From positions 61,179,015 to 61,243,014 of the forward strand of contig NC_067495.1 of NCBI RefSeq assembly GCF_947179515.1: a DNA stretch of 64,000 bases, written 5' to 3'. The DNA is from Apodemus sylvaticus. Taxonomy: Eukaryota; Chordata; Mammalia; Rodentia; Muridae. Both the position numbers and the translations under genes were made by a program. The notes under the pieces are model-generated. The model ran no database searches. It was given only the letters and a program-made list of their open reading frames with translations, and had not been told where the DNA came from. Positions 1 through 11,392 of this stretch are shown one piece after another; position 1 is the first letter of the stretch; every line of letters begins with the position of its first letter.

Positions 1-510
1 GTATTTCAAACTTACTACATTTGGAGAACTTCTGAACTTACATGATCTATAGCTGATGCAGCAAAATCACTGTTGAAATGAGAAGACAGAGAATTTGATA
101 TATACAGTCTCAGATAATTTGTCTCCCATGTCTTTTTTTCCTTGAATGCTACTAGATAACATGCTTCACCAAAATGAGGGAGAACACATAGAATCCATAT
201 TGGAAATAAAGGTCCAAGAAAGGAGGAAACCAAGGAGGGATGGGGCTGAAAACAAGCAAGCAAGGCACCTAGGGTAGAAATTCAAAGACACTCCCAATCT
301 TGGCCACATTCAAGTTCAGCCTAATAGATGCATAACCCAATAGTGAATACCTTAACATTAGCACCCAGGTTGCCTCAAGCACTCTGGTTACAACAGCCAG
401 ACTGTAATAGGGAGATGCTAGGTTCCAGCCATGCTGTTCTCAAGGAAAGAAAATGTGAGAGGTATTAAAGATAATTAGTAATAAGTAAAAGATATCTAGT
501 AAATGAAAAA

Positions 511-712
511 TGAGGGATCTGGAGAGATGGCTCAAGAGTTAAACACACTCGTTGTTCTTGGAGAGTTCCTGAGTTTGATTCCCAGTACTTACACATCACG
601 GTTCACAATCATCTCTAACTCCACTTCAAGTTGACACAACAGGAAAGCACATGATGTCCATGCATGCATACAGGCAAACCATTCATACAATAAAGTGAAA
701 AATCTTTAAAAA
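511..712 (+). mobile_element. B2 SINE
   Basis: It begins with the tRNA-like box A (ggagagatggctcaagagtt), followed by box B (gagtttgattccc). It ends in an A-rich tail after AATAAAG, the usual B2 layout. It is moderately diverged. Confidence 0.85.
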
Positions 713-826
713 TTATTAATTAAAAGGATAGTCAGTTATTAGTTCCAAGAAAAAAAATCACACAAGAAAATCTAATATTTCCTAGTAGTCAGACATTTAA
801 CCAAACTGTGCTATAAGAATTTTGGA

Positions 827-1035
827 AGGGGCCTTACAAAGAGGTGCATGCCTCTAATCCCACCACTGGGGAGGCATAGGCAGGCAGATCTCTTTGAGTT
901 GAAGGCAAGCCTGGATTACATTATGAGTTTCAGGACACTGTATACAAAGACTCTGTCTCCAAAAAGAAGAAAAGAGGGGAGGAGGAGCTAAGGAGGAGGG
1001 GGAGGAAAAGGAAGAAGAGGAAGAGGAAAATACAA
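827..1035 (+). mobile_element. Old B1 SINE with a purine-rich tail
   Basis: The core resembles B1 (gcatgcctctaatccca, then ggcaggcagatctctttgag). The tail has grown into a GGA/GAA-rich tract at about 960-1030. It is well diverged from young B1. Confidence 0.75.
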
Positions 1036-1783
1036 CTTTGGAAGGAAGAGGTAAAAATATCCAAGCAAACTCCATTTTCCATGTTGGGAGGTCAACAGAG
1101 AATGCCTAAAATCCCATCACACAATAACAGTGTTTAGAAATTCCATATAATAAACTTCAGTATTTTAAAAAACAACAAACTTGAAAATGACCACTGCTGG
1201 GGTTGGGGCACCGTGGTAGAGCAAGGGCCAGCAGTTAGACATGGGCCACAGAACATTTCTTGGACAATTAGAGGGGTTGGTCTAGTCCAAAGGACACTTC
1301 ATTTCTCTTAGGGTTTGCTCAAATTCATGCACAGCTAAAAACATCTCATGGTGTCTTTCTTTTTCTCACTGACTTTTTTTAAATTCCCATATTATATTTA
1401 TTTTCTGATCCCTTGACTCTTTTGTAACCTTTCTTCTTCTCCCCATCCACATCACTACTAGCCTTCTTCAAATCCCACCATATCTCAATAGCCTACTTAC
1501 CCTGGTATCACTGCTTCCCTGACTCTTTGAAATTGGTTTGCTTCAAAGAGCTACAATAGACTCTCAACCCACAAGTCTCATGTCATTGTCCCATGTTAAA
1601 CCATGTTTTGGCTCCTCGTGACCTTGCAGAAGACTAAACTCCTTCCAACAATTGTCAGTGTTTTCTATAACCTCCCCGGACCTGTTCCTGTAATTCTTCC
1701 TCCCCTACCCCACCCCCGTCCCTCCTTCCTTCAGTAAAAGTATATTAAGCAGCATTTCTGAGTTCACTCCCAACTCACTTAAC

Positions 1784-1812
1784 CCCCGTCAGCCCCGTCA
1801 GCCCCGTCAGCG
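1784..1812 (+). repeat. 9-bp tandem repeat, three copies
   Basis: The unit CCCCGTCAG is repeated three times perfectly and contains one CpG per unit. Confidence 0.85.
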
Positions 1813-1920
1813 TACTCCTGACCCATTGACTCTGGCCTTTTTGAGTGCTGTGCATTTTCTGTTCCCAAAGCTCATCCCTTCCTCACTGGTTTCCTATTTG
1901 TCCTTCAGGAATCAACTCAG

Positions 1921-2062
1921 TCTAGGTATGGTGGCACACAACTTTAAACCCAGCACCTTGGAGGCAGAGGCGAGTTAGGTAAGCTTGAGGTCAGCCTGGT
2001 TTACATAGTGATGATTCTGGGCCAACTAAGGGCTACATCATGAGACAAGTCTCAAACAAACA
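1921..2062 (+). mobile_element. Diverged B1-type SINE
   Basis: B1 landmarks are recognisable (taggtatggtggcacacaac, then gaggtcagcctggtttacat) with many substitutions. The A-rich tail runs to about 2115. Confidence 0.7.
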
Positions 2063-2188
2063 AATCAAGAACACCAAAAACAAAAACAAACGAAAAAGAA
2101 CAAAACAAAAAACCCAAAATCAACCTAATTACCAATGAACATAAAAAAGGTGCTCAACCTCATTCATAATTGAGGATTTTCAAATTAA

Positions 2189-2393
2189 GGCTGTGGCTTA
2201 TTTCTCACTTCAATCCACAGTAGCTAGGACTGCATACAGGCTCTCCGGGCACTTGTCTTCCTGTGCTATGGCAACCCCTGAAGCTACAGTTTCCGGTAGA
2301 CAATTAGCTGTGCCTGTACCAATCTGAACAATAGAGTCCACAGTCAGCTGAGACTCCTACCAACCTCTTTCGTGCATTTGGTGTGAACGAGAA
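2189..2393 (+). repeat. Direct duplication copy 1 (about 205 bp)
   Basis: It is nearly identical to 3561-3765, starting ggctgtggcttatttctcac and ending gtgtgaac(g/a)(a)gaa. The copies differ at roughly a dozen positions. It is not a SINE or LINE I recognise, so it may be a local duplication or two copies of an unnamed element. Confidence 0.9.
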
Positions 2394-2414
2394 ATGATCA
2401 TTTGTTCACTTAAG

Positions 2415-2426
2415 CCACCAGAGGGT
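2415..2426 (+). promoter_or_regulatory. CTCF-like motif
   Basis: CCACCAGAGGGT fits 11 of 12 positions of the core CCASYAGRKGGC; the last C is T. It lies just after copy 1 of the 205-bp duplication. Confidence 0.3.
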
Positions 2427-2587
2427 CACCTAGAGTATCCTGACAAACATACCGAAAATATACCCATTTTTCAAAGAAAGAGAGCAAGTAGCTTGCTAAA
2501 AGTTGTACGCATAATAAAAAGTAAAGCTAGACTCTGAAGTTAGACTTCAGAAACTGTTTTCAACACTCATATGTATATTCCATGGCT

Positions 2588-2647
2588 TGTGTGTGTGTGT
2601 GTGTGTGTGTGCATTATATACACATATATAATGTATGCCCATTTATG

Positions 2648-2717
<70 letters not shown>
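2588..2717. repeat. Compound microsatellite (GT)n / (CT)n / (CA)n
   Basis: A (GT)n run lies at about 2588-2612. After a spacer, (CT)n at 2649-2675 is fused to (CA)n at 2674-2716. Confidence 0.95.
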
Positions 2718-2718
<1 letters not shown>

Positions 2719-3560
2719 TTAACACAGCTATGTCTGAGGTGTGTGACTGAAGACTAGTAAAGGGAAGCCAACCAAAATGTTCACACTTCCTGGGCCTTCA
2801 ATGAATAATTATTCTCCCCAAATTCAAACTCAGTTCTTTGACCCTGGAGACTTTGCTGTCTTGTGGAAACAGTAACAATGATAGAAAGGCGGATAGTAAC
2901 AAGACTGGGTATAGAAGAACTCGAGGAAAACAGGGCAGGTTGAACATCCTAAATCCTAAAAGTCCAAGTACAAAATATTCCAATAGCCTAAAAGGTTTAA
3001 ACACTGATATCACACTTCTAGTAGAAAACTCAATACTTGACCTCATGTGACAGTCACTGTCAAAATACACGTATATTAAAATATTGTATAAAAATTGCCA
3101 CAGACAGAAATGCAATTTTGGCAATCCCCTGGTATGATTCATTGTGTGTTTGCAAATATTCCACCCTATTCCCCTCCAAATCCAAAATCTAAAACACTTC
3201 TAGTCTCACGCATTTCAGATCACCAGTACATATCCATTAAACAGAAAGTTTGCAGTTGCCACAAACTCAAATTTCTAAAAATCCTATAACCAAAGTCAAA
3301 GCACCCTGTTAACCTAGTAGAAGAAGCCCTGCCTACACAGGCCGGTGCTCTCTGCAGTTTCCTGGTCCCAGTCACCTGAGTCAGCAGCTGGAGGCATGAC
3401 TAGACAGCTGAGCTTGCAGCCAAACAGAGGTTGGCCCTTACTTGAGAGGGGTCATTGTGAACTGGTCTTTTTACCTTTCAGTCAAGAGCTTTTGCAAATG
3501 TAGAAGGCCAGCCTGTCTTTTTATAGACTCAGTAATAATAATATGATTCGTATTAAATAA

Positions 3561-3765
3561 GGCTGTGGCTTATTTCTCACTTCAATCCACAGTAGCTAGG
3601 ACTGCATACAGGCTCTTCAAGCACTTGTCTTCCTGTGCCATGGCAACCCCTGAAGCTACAGTTTCCAGTAAACAATTGGCTGTGCCTGTACCAATCTGAA
3701 CAATAGAGTCCACAGTCAGCTGAGACTCCTACCAATGTGTTTGGTGCATTTAGTGTGAACAAGAA
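3561..3765 (+). repeat. Direct duplication copy 2 (about 205 bp)
   Basis: This is the partner of 2189-2393, 1,372 bp to the right in the same orientation. Confidence 0.9.
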
Positions 3766-3885
3766 TATAGTCTCACAAGACTGCCAGTCTTGTGTGCACA
3801 CCAAGCTCCACACCCAACCTCCCAATCTGCAGTGAGCAGATGCAAAAGACAAAGAAAGGGACCCTCAGAGCAAATGTTAGCCTTT

Positions 3886-3990
3886 GGGAGCTCAATGACA
3901 GTCCAGCTCTGCCACTGCCTAGCTGTGTGAGCTTGGGCAAATCACTTCCACTGCACGGAATTCCCCTCTTCAATTACATAATGCAGATTA
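3886..3990 (-). mobile_element. MIR SINE fragment
   Basis: The plus strand shows the reverse-complement MIR core pattern (tagctgtgtgagcttgggca, then atcacttccactg). This is an old mammalian element. Confidence 0.6.
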
Positions 3991-4917
3991 TTAGCTACAT
4001 AAGGTGATTAGACTAAACAGGCTAATATATGTTAGCTAATACTATGTGCTTGTGATTTAGCATTACATATGTAGTCATCATTATGACTTAAGATTAGCAT
4101 CAGCTAGAATGAAAGAATACATGTAAAAATAGTTGGGCCAAAATAATATAAATGGTTCTGGTGACTAACTCTACCCCTCCCACTCTGTGTCTTTAGGCTG
4201 CTTGTTGGTAGAGGTAAGAAATGCCTACCGTACTATTCATTGGCATGCCACTGTACCGGGTTCATATTCCCAAGGCTTACCTGTATTCTTCATTCCCAGA
4301 GTGCTGACAAGATAGCTAAATCCATGCCCTTGACTCCTGTCAGTATTCACATGAACGGTCACATAAAATTCCTTGAACTTTTTTATGCCCCCTCCTGCAG
4401 GGAAGGTTAGTTCCAGTATATAGACTACCATGACCAACATATATTTTTTATAAAGGGTCAATGGTATAGATGTTGAAAACTGGTGGATACATGGTTAAAT
4501 TCCTCTGGGCAGCAGGTTTCCAAAGACCCCTCTGCCATAAAATTAACTCGTCACAGTTTGCTTGATTTCCTGTGGTTGCAGCCACATCCCTCTTCCTGGC
4601 TTGCTTCAGTGAATTTGCTTGTCATGACTCCGTAACATGACCTCTGCACCTCACTGTCCGACCTCGTGGTACTCACTAGTGAAACCTAAAGCAAGGCACA
4701 CACACACAGACAGACAGACACATGCACGTCCATGTAGTCATGCACAGATACCACAAATACCCTGCCCAGGTGGGTGGGGCCACAGGCCAGTGCGAACATC
4801 TGTTTTAGCTTGCCTAGAACAACACAAAGCTTAATCGGTGAGCATCATACCACCCTAAAACCTTCAATACCAGGCAAGCCCATGTAGTTGGATGCCCTGA
4901 GTAGCTTGAAGACTCAC

Positions 4918-5002
4918 CTATAACAAAGGCACTGAGGGCCCACTGGAAAAGAGCAAAGACCTCCATGGCAGTCTTGAGGTCCTTCTTGGTGGGCCAGAGC
5001 AT
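4918..5002 (-). CDS. Awat2: Awat2 first coding exon (acyl-CoA wax alcohol acyltransferase 2), 5' part only
   Basis: The minus strand encodes 28 codons from an ATG at 5002. The peptide runs MLWPTKKDLKTAMEVFALF and then QWALSAFVI, and it matches the N-terminus of AWAT2/DGAT2L4 as I remember it. The exon ends in AG followed by GTGAGT (donor GT at 4917-4916), leaving one extra base, so the splice phase is 1. The open frame reading through this donor is intron. AWAT2 is a DGAT2-family ER membrane enzyme that esterifies fatty alcohols and retinol with acyl-CoA, notably in sebaceous and meibomian glands. This segment is the cytosolic N-terminus leading into the first membrane hairpin. The acyltransferase HPHG motif and all later exons should lie left of the window; I searched 1-4900 on this strand by eye and found none. 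The start is chosen by family alignment (human begins MLLPSKKDL). The identity is strong; the extent of the 5' UTR to the right is unknown. Confidence 0.85.
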
Positions 5003-5760
5003 GATGTCCAGAATCTCAGTAGTTCCAGGTAAACGCTGTTTGGCTGTCCTGCCCTGACTGTTCTGGGGCTTGCCATGTTGTCTCTCCTGGTCTTTCTGCT
5101 CTAACTGTTGCATATGCTCCTCCCCTTGTCCCACCCTTCCACAAGACTGCAGGGCTTCCTACCGCCTCTGCTTGTCCAATTCCTTCCAGCTGCCTACCCA
5201 CCTGCACTTTTACCTACTTGAGCTCAGTCTGAGTTGGGATTGTGACACCCCCTGGCGCACCTGGATAGTGGATGAATCCCTGATGTGGGAAGTGAGTGGG
5301 TGAGACAGGGCGAGGGAGCAGCTGCCAAGCCCAGTCTGAAAATAGGGGAACTGTGGGTAGGAAGAAATCCTGGACTCAAATAGGAGAGATTCAGTGCCTA
5401 CATCTCTGTAGGTCTCTGTTGGTGATCTTGGTAAGAACATAGCTGGAAGGCTGACCAGGTCACAGGCTAGGCCTAGAAACACCTTCAGCCTTCAGGTCAT
5501 TGCACACAGTAAAGACATCACATGTGTAACCGTGGGCAGATAGAATTTGCTGAGCAAAATTCCTACCGAGTAGTTCCACAAATGTTAGTACATACTATGC
5601 CAAAGTTGTCTATCATGAAAAATCAGAGCACTTGTTGCTTCTGCTAAGAACGACTGAGAAGTAATTTGATGGAAATTGGGGGAGGGATAGTAATATTCTC
5701 AATATTTTGATAGGATTTTGAGTTACACATATCAAAAGCAGATGTTAAAATACAGTGAAT
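5003..5760. other. Awat2 upstream flank, no gene seen
   Basis: This is the sequence immediately 5' of the Awat2 coding start on the minus strand. It should contain the 5' UTR and promoter. I see no clear TATA box. Open frames here do not resemble known proteins. Confidence 0.4.
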
Positions 5761-5993
5761 AGGGGATGGGGTTGCAGAGATCATGCAATGTTTAGGAGCA
5801 CTTGTTCTTATAAAGGACCAAGGTTCAATTCCCAGTACCTACATGGTAGTCCACAACTGCACATAAAACTCTAGTCCAAGGGGAATCAACACCCTCTTTT
5901 GACCCTCTTGGCACCAGGCTTTCAGATGGTTCACAGACATACATGTGCCCAAAACACCCATGAACATACAAATAAGTAAATCCTTTTAAATTA
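5761..5993 (+). mobile_element. B2/B4-type SINE
   Basis: It has a tRNA-like head (ggggttgcagagatcatgca), box B (aaggttcaattcccagtacc) and an A/T-rich tail (aaataagtaaatcc). Confidence 0.8.
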
Positions 5994-6015
5994 TTTTTAA
6001 AAATACAGTGACTCG

Positions 6016-6196
6016 GGCTGATGAGACGGTTCAGCAGGTACAGGTGTTTACCACCAAGCCTGACAAGCAGATTTCCATCCCTGGGACCCATGTGACAGAG
6101 AGAACTGGCTCCTTTAAGTTGTCATTTGACTTCCAGACATGTGCCTTGGCATGCTCAAGCCCCGTCTCAACATCATAAATGAGTACAATAAAAAGT
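6016..6196 (+). mobile_element. B3 SINE
   Basis: It starts gggctgatgagacggttcag and continues accaagcctgacaagcagat and catccctgggacccatgtga, which are typical B3 landmarks. The tail is cut short. Confidence 0.85.
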
Positions 6197-6234
6197 GGTC
6201 TTTTAAAATGACAACCTCTGGTGACGGTATGGAG

Positions 6235-6325
6235 ATAGAGTGTCTCTGTTTTCCTGGAGCTTGCTCTATAGAGCAGCCTCATACTCACAGAGATCCACCT
6301 GTGTCTGCCTCTGCAAGAGTAGTCT
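6235..6325 (-). mobile_element. Decayed B1 fragment
   Basis: The plus strand carries reverse-complement B1 pieces (cctggagcttgctctataga, then gatccacctgtgtctgcctc). Confidence 0.55.
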
Positions 6326-6329
6326 CTTT

Positions 6330-6939
6330 AAATGCAATACACATATGTTTACAATTTCTGCATTTCACCACATGTAAATTTTACCTAAAAATAACAAATA
6401 TTGAACTTGTATCAATGCTGATGTGCTTGCGATGAAGAATAGGATGTTTGCAATTTATTTTCAATGCATGTAATGTATGTATGTGTAGACAGAGGGATGT
6501 ATTGAAGGACCAGTAGGTGCCATATAATATAGATCAAAATCTTGTCTGCATGGTTCTTTGAAGTGTTCTATAGGGTCAACTTTTTATGATAAAATTTTGG
6601 GTTTCTTTTCCAAAACATTCATTTGAAGTCATAGTAAAAAATAAAGTAGATTTAAAATCTGACTTCTCAATGCATGTACCTGCATCACTTACATACTGGT
6701 ACATGTGTTATAAAAGTAGATATGCATGTAGTCACCAACATGTTTGCTACTTATCCCTGTAAGTTGGTGATATCTCCAAGTGAGAATGCAGTGAAGATGC
6801 AGTGAAGATGTGGTGAAGATGCGGAAATGGAACTATGGCCCATCTTTATAACTGTATAACTCATATAAGTTTATAACTATAAAGTTATAAACCTTACAGC
6901 TATATAGATGGGCAATATAACTGTTGATGGTATAATATA
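6330..6939. other. AT-rich unique stretch, nothing recognised
   Basis: I see no coding or repeat similarity. It includes short imperfect tandem words such as gtgaagatgcagtgaagatg (about 6790-6820). Confidence 0.4.
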
Positions 6940-7490
6940 TGCCAGGCACAGTCCTGCACAGCTGGGCTGTATTCAGGGAAGAATATAAAATAAAACAAAT
7001 TAATACATTCTGATGAGGGAAGATAGATGATGGAAATTAATTACCTAATTAGAGTATAAGGTGATATAAGTTAGAGCAGAGAAGGAAAGATGCAGACTAC
7101 TGAGTTTTCACAGACTGAGAAGGGCTTTGGGTAGGAAGAGCACGATTTGTAGTTTCATCATGTGTGCTGTGGAAGGCCATGCTGTGAAGGCAGCACTTGA
7201 GCATAGGTTTGAAAGGGATGAGGAAGCAAGTCATGGAACTAATGATCCAGGTATCGGGACCAGTCAGGACCCAGCCCTTGAAATAATGTGTGCTTGGCAG
7301 GTTTCCAGGAGCATCAAGAAGACAAATTCATGACAGGGACTGAAAACCTAAGGTTGGTGAGATTGGTAGGGCTCACACTGAGAAAGGCCCTTGTAGGACT
7401 GGTGTGGACTTAACTTTTCATCCTGACCCCAATGGATAATTAATAAAGGGTTCTGAGCGGTAAAAGAAGAATGGATTATATTTTTGAAGG
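6940..7490 (+). mobile_element. L2 LINE fragment
   Basis: Patterns typical of L2 3' sequence appear in order: tgccaggcacagtcctgcac, then agcagcacttgagcataggt, then gaaaggcccttgtaggact and gggttctgagcgg. This is an ancient mammalian element, recognised by eye. Confidence 0.55.
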
Positions 7491-8261
7491 GGTAAGAAAG
7501 AAAGAGAAGCTCTTTGAAGGGCTATTTCAATAACCCTCTGGGGCACAATGGTGCCTTAAGCTAAGTTAGCAGTAGTGGAGTTAATGAGACATCCTCATAT
7601 CTTGGAGACATGTACCATAACATCTTTCCTAAAACAGAGGTCTTTGCCACCTTTCCCTTTATGATTTTCAGACACCTCAAGAGGGAAGCTATACGACTGA
7701 GTGCCTGCCGTGAGCCTTTCTCTGGTTTAGAGCAATTCTTGCATGAAGCATGCAGTGGATGGTGAGCGCAGCTCACCTGCCTGGCTAGATTGCTGGTCCT
7801 GTGAAGAGCTCGAGAAAAGGGAGGATACAAAAGGAATCAGGGCCAGTCTCCATAATAGTCTGAAACCCAACACAGGGATTCTACAGTTCATATTATTGGC
7901 AGTAAAAAGGTGCAGTCAACTTCTATACAGGGTGGGTGACTTGGCTCAAACGCCACTGAAGGCAACTTTGGAACAAAGAGTAGTTGTCAGAACCTTGCCA
8001 CCTCTGTGATTAACAAATGTCTCATCCCCTTCCTCTTTATTGCTTACTTGAAGTTCCAGGTCCACTGGTACACAGAGTAAATGACTCCTGGTCTAAGTCC
8101 CCCTAAGGGCTTCTGGGGACTTGGCCAGCATAGAAAGACCAGTTGTCCCAGATCACCTCTTTATGTGACTTATGTCATTGTTCAGGATGGGAGTATACCA
8201 CATCTGATTAAGATCCAGGCTCCTGTCAGGGAAGCTTGATTGATTTGGGTTCTGGTTACAT
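7491..8261. other. Unique intergenic sequence, nothing recognised
   Basis: Short open frames on both strands show no family similarity, and I see no repeats. Confidence 0.4.
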
Positions 8262-8367
8262 CCTTGAACTAGGTCTCCTTATGTATTCCCAGGCTGGCCT
8301 CAAACTCAGGCTTCATGCCTCAGCCTCCACAGCACTAGGATTATAGACGTGTACCACTACTTCTGGA
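8262..8367 (-). mobile_element. Old B1 SINE
   Basis: The plus strand has the reverse-complement B1 order: ccaggctggcctcaaactca, then tgcctcagcctccacagcac and gtgtaccac. Confidence 0.75.
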
Positions 8368-8740
8368 AAAGCTCCATAAACACTGAGAAAGGTGAAGGAC
8401 AGAATAGGCACAGGAGGCAAGAAAGAGGCTGGCTCAGAGACCTGGAGTGCTGGTGTAAAAGAAGAGTCACTGTGATGTCCAAGATTCCAACTTTGTCCAG
8501 TGAGCAGTGGTGATTTGGAACAAAGGAAAAAGGACATTCTATAAGGACACCATTAGTGAGAGGGGCCCATGACAAACAGGTCCTCTAGTAATAAAGGAAG
8601 CTGCTGGTTTGAGAAGTATGTATTATCAACTCTGGGTTTTCAGAAACTTGTTCCAGAGGCATCTGTAGCAGAGAAGTAAAGGGAATGCTGAATAGAAGAT
8701 TCTGGACTCGGCACCCCATCGAGAAACAGAGCACCAAGCT

Positions 8741-8870
8741 GGAAGCAGAGGTAGCAAATTTCTGTGATATGGGGCCAGCCTGATCTACAGAGCAAGTTCC
8801 AGGACAGTCAAGGCTACACAGACAGAGACTGTCTCAAAAAAAATAAAAAAATAAAAAAATAAAAGAGCAA
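8741..8870 (+). mobile_element. 5'-truncated B1 SINE
   Basis: It retains the second B1 half (ggccagcctgatctacagag, then gttccaggacagtcaaggct) and an (AAAAAAT)n tail. The first third is missing or scrambled. Confidence 0.8.
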
Positions 8871-11265
8871 AGAACTAGCTGTGTTAATCTGTTTAATACT
8901 GGAATTACCTGAAAGGTTGCTTTTGGCAAAATGCTTGGAGATGAGTATTCAGTAATGGCCTTTGGGAGTCTAATGGAACAAAGATCTGTACTTCTTCATT
9001 AAGAAGAGGTCGTTTCAGTAGTGAGCTGCAAGCCAAGCGCTTGAGGACCCAGGACACCAACAGGGGCGAATGGCAAAGTCAGTAAGTAGAGACTTGCTGA
9101 GACAAAGAACTGCCCTCTGGAAAGGGAGAGTGCAGTCCCTCCAACAAAACACCCTGAGGGAGAGTCCTCATTCCTGTCAGAGCTGGCCCTAGGAAAGTGT
9201 GTTGCTCCTGTCCTCCTGACCCTGCTTCCTAACTACCCATTCTGCTCTGGAAACTCTCTGGTCCTGGTCTTACTCTTGTCCTAGCCAAGCCTCTAACACA
9301 GGCCATGGAAAGAGATGCTCACTGACATTTGTTGTAAAAAATGCCTATGTAAAGGAAGGCTCAGCCTGGGAGGCACTGAAAAAAAAAAAAAAGCTCATTT
9401 CTAAATAGGAGGGAGGCACTGAGCAGCGACAGATGGCCAGTCAGTTTGTAAACTGGAAAATGGTGTTCACGCAGGCTGCTGATGTCACTTCCATTAAGAG
9501 AAGGAGGGGGAAATTGTGAAGGACATTAAGGAAAGCCCAAAGCTAAAGCATCCCTGTCCCAGAATGGCCTTCCTTCTGGGTGGCATTATCGTGTAGGTGT
9601 TGAATACTAAAGAGCTCACACTCACAGTCCCAACAGTTGGAATAGCCTATAAGCTCTGCCCTCCTTCCTATACAGAAAAGACCATGTGCTAACATGGGAA
9701 TATCCATCCTGTCCTAAACTGTGGAAATGGCCAAGATGTCTTAGGATGTTCCAATCCCTAGTCCCACCCCTTGGTCACTTCTCTGCTCCGTGCTCACAGA
9801 TCCTTGAGAGTCTGAGACTGCTGTGTTCATGCTACTGGGGAGACATGAAGAAAAAAGGTTGTTCATTCTAGATAATGCACCAAAGACAAAACCAAGGAAG
9901 CATTCCACACAAATCTAACTTGGGGATTTCATTTGGCTTAGAAGTCAGGGTTACTTACAGAAGGGTTACCATTGAAAAAGCTGTATCACCTAAAAGTTCC
10001 ATCCCTGCATGGTTGATAATTTCACAGAAGCTGCATGGATGAGATCTACCTTCAGTTAACCTACTTCTTACAATCTAGCATCTACTAAAATCACATAGAG
10101 CTGGGGGCGGTGGCAGGAGAGAGTGGTGGGTTCTAGGTGAGGGTCCTTGACCCTCCCACCCCTCTTCCATTAGCATAGAGCTAATTATCACTGCATTATT
10201 TATTCCCTAGCTGTAACTATGAGGCTAAGCATTGTATAGGTCACCATGGTAACCCCTGCTCCTTGATAGCTGATGGCCATGGGTGACCAAGAAAACAGCT
10301 ATTCTTCAACAGAGCCACAACTTGTCCAGTTGAAAGCCACCACTGGAGATGGCCTGCCCATGGCTTTCATTGAACCCTTACTAGTGAAAGCGTTTTTCCT
10401 GCTTTGGACCCAAAGCCAACCCATACCAGTTCTGCTTCAGGCCTCTGTAAACAGACCAAAAATAAAACCAGTCCTTTCCTTACATAGTAATTTTTTACTT
10501 CACCTAGGTTTGGTTGCCAAATAAAATATGGGAGACCAGTTAAATTTGAATTTAAGATAAACCATGAGTAGTGTTGTCTGAATATATCCCATGCAATATT
10601 CTGGATATACTTCTTCCAAATATTCTAAATTCTAAATATTCTAAAACATTCATGGCTTCAGGACAAAAATGTATTGATAGGACATACTTATATGAAGACA
10701 TTGTTGTTCATATGAAATTAAAATTTAATAGAATGCTATACCTTCATGTGCTAAATTTGGCAATGCTATGTGTGATTCAGAATCATATGACTGAGGCAAG
10801 TCACACGCTAGAAGTCACATTGTGGAAGATCTCACTTTAGTGGCTTAGGGAGGTTTGCATATCACATGTAATTTCTCAGCTGCCCCAGAGGTCAGGCCAT
10901 CCCCTTATTCCCTGTTCACCCGCTGGGGGTGGGAGGGTGGGGCGTGTTCTTGCATGCCAGGCACCCAGCCTCATACTCCTATCCTGCTCATCCCTTACAA
11001 AGTGGGGAGGGCTTTTGGGTATTCTGGCTCAATTGCCACTTTTCCATTTCTCTCATTTGGCAAACTAATGATGACCAGGGAAAGAGGCCTGAGAAAGAAA
11101 ACAAAAGATTAATGATGAAGGGGGAAAGAAAGATCTAACTCCATTCAGAGAAGCCAAAGTGGGTTGCTGACAGCTTAGGGGGCTGGAGTTAGCTGTCTCC
11201 TCTACTCTGCCATGCAGGTTGACATAAATGTGCCATGCCGTTCTACAGGTCCTGGTTTTCATCTG
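8871..11265. other. Unique intergenic sequence
   Basis: There is no recognisable gene. It contains a poly-A run near 9379 and the RFX-type site at 10240. Open frames at 9686, 10273, 10571 and 10855 show no family features. Confidence 0.4.
10240..10253. promoter_or_regulatory. Perfect X-box (RFX-type) motif
   Basis: GTCACCATGGTAAC fits the palindromic X-box consensus GTNNCCATRGNAAC bound by RFX factors as a dimer. It has two 6-bp half sites around AT. The motif is seen directly; that it is used is inference. It lies 5.2 kb upstream of the Awat2 start and 11 kb upstream of Otud6a. Confidence 0.5.
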
Positions 11266-11392
11266 TCTGTTTGATTATAAACTCCGTGAGGTTATAGATC
11301 TCTGTCTATTTTATTCATTGTTATTTTTGTAGTACTTAGAATAGTGTCTGGCACATTGTACAGCTGACACCCGGTGGCAGAATGAATGAATG
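11266..11392 (+). mobile_element. L2 LINE 3' end
   Basis: A typical L2 tail is recognisable: attataaactccgtgaggtt, then gtgtctggcacattgtacag and gaatgaatgaatgg. Confidence 0.6.

Larger units (their letters stand above)
1..4917 (-). other. Awat2: Awat2 intron 1 (part)
   Basis: This stretch lies downstream of the exon 1 donor on the minus strand and contains no exon I can recognise. Non-repeat parts such as 1-510, 1036-1920, 2400-2580, 2720-3560 and 3990-4910 look unique but show no coding similarity. The rest is SINEs, simple repeats and a duplicated 205 bp block, listed separately. That it is intron follows from the position of the donor, not from transcript data. Confidence 0.6.

Noticed and set aside
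4814..5134. Full 106-residue minus-strand frame as one protein
   Set aside because: Only the 28 residues from the ATG at 5002 to the donor at 4918 match Awat2. The rest is 5' flank and intron.
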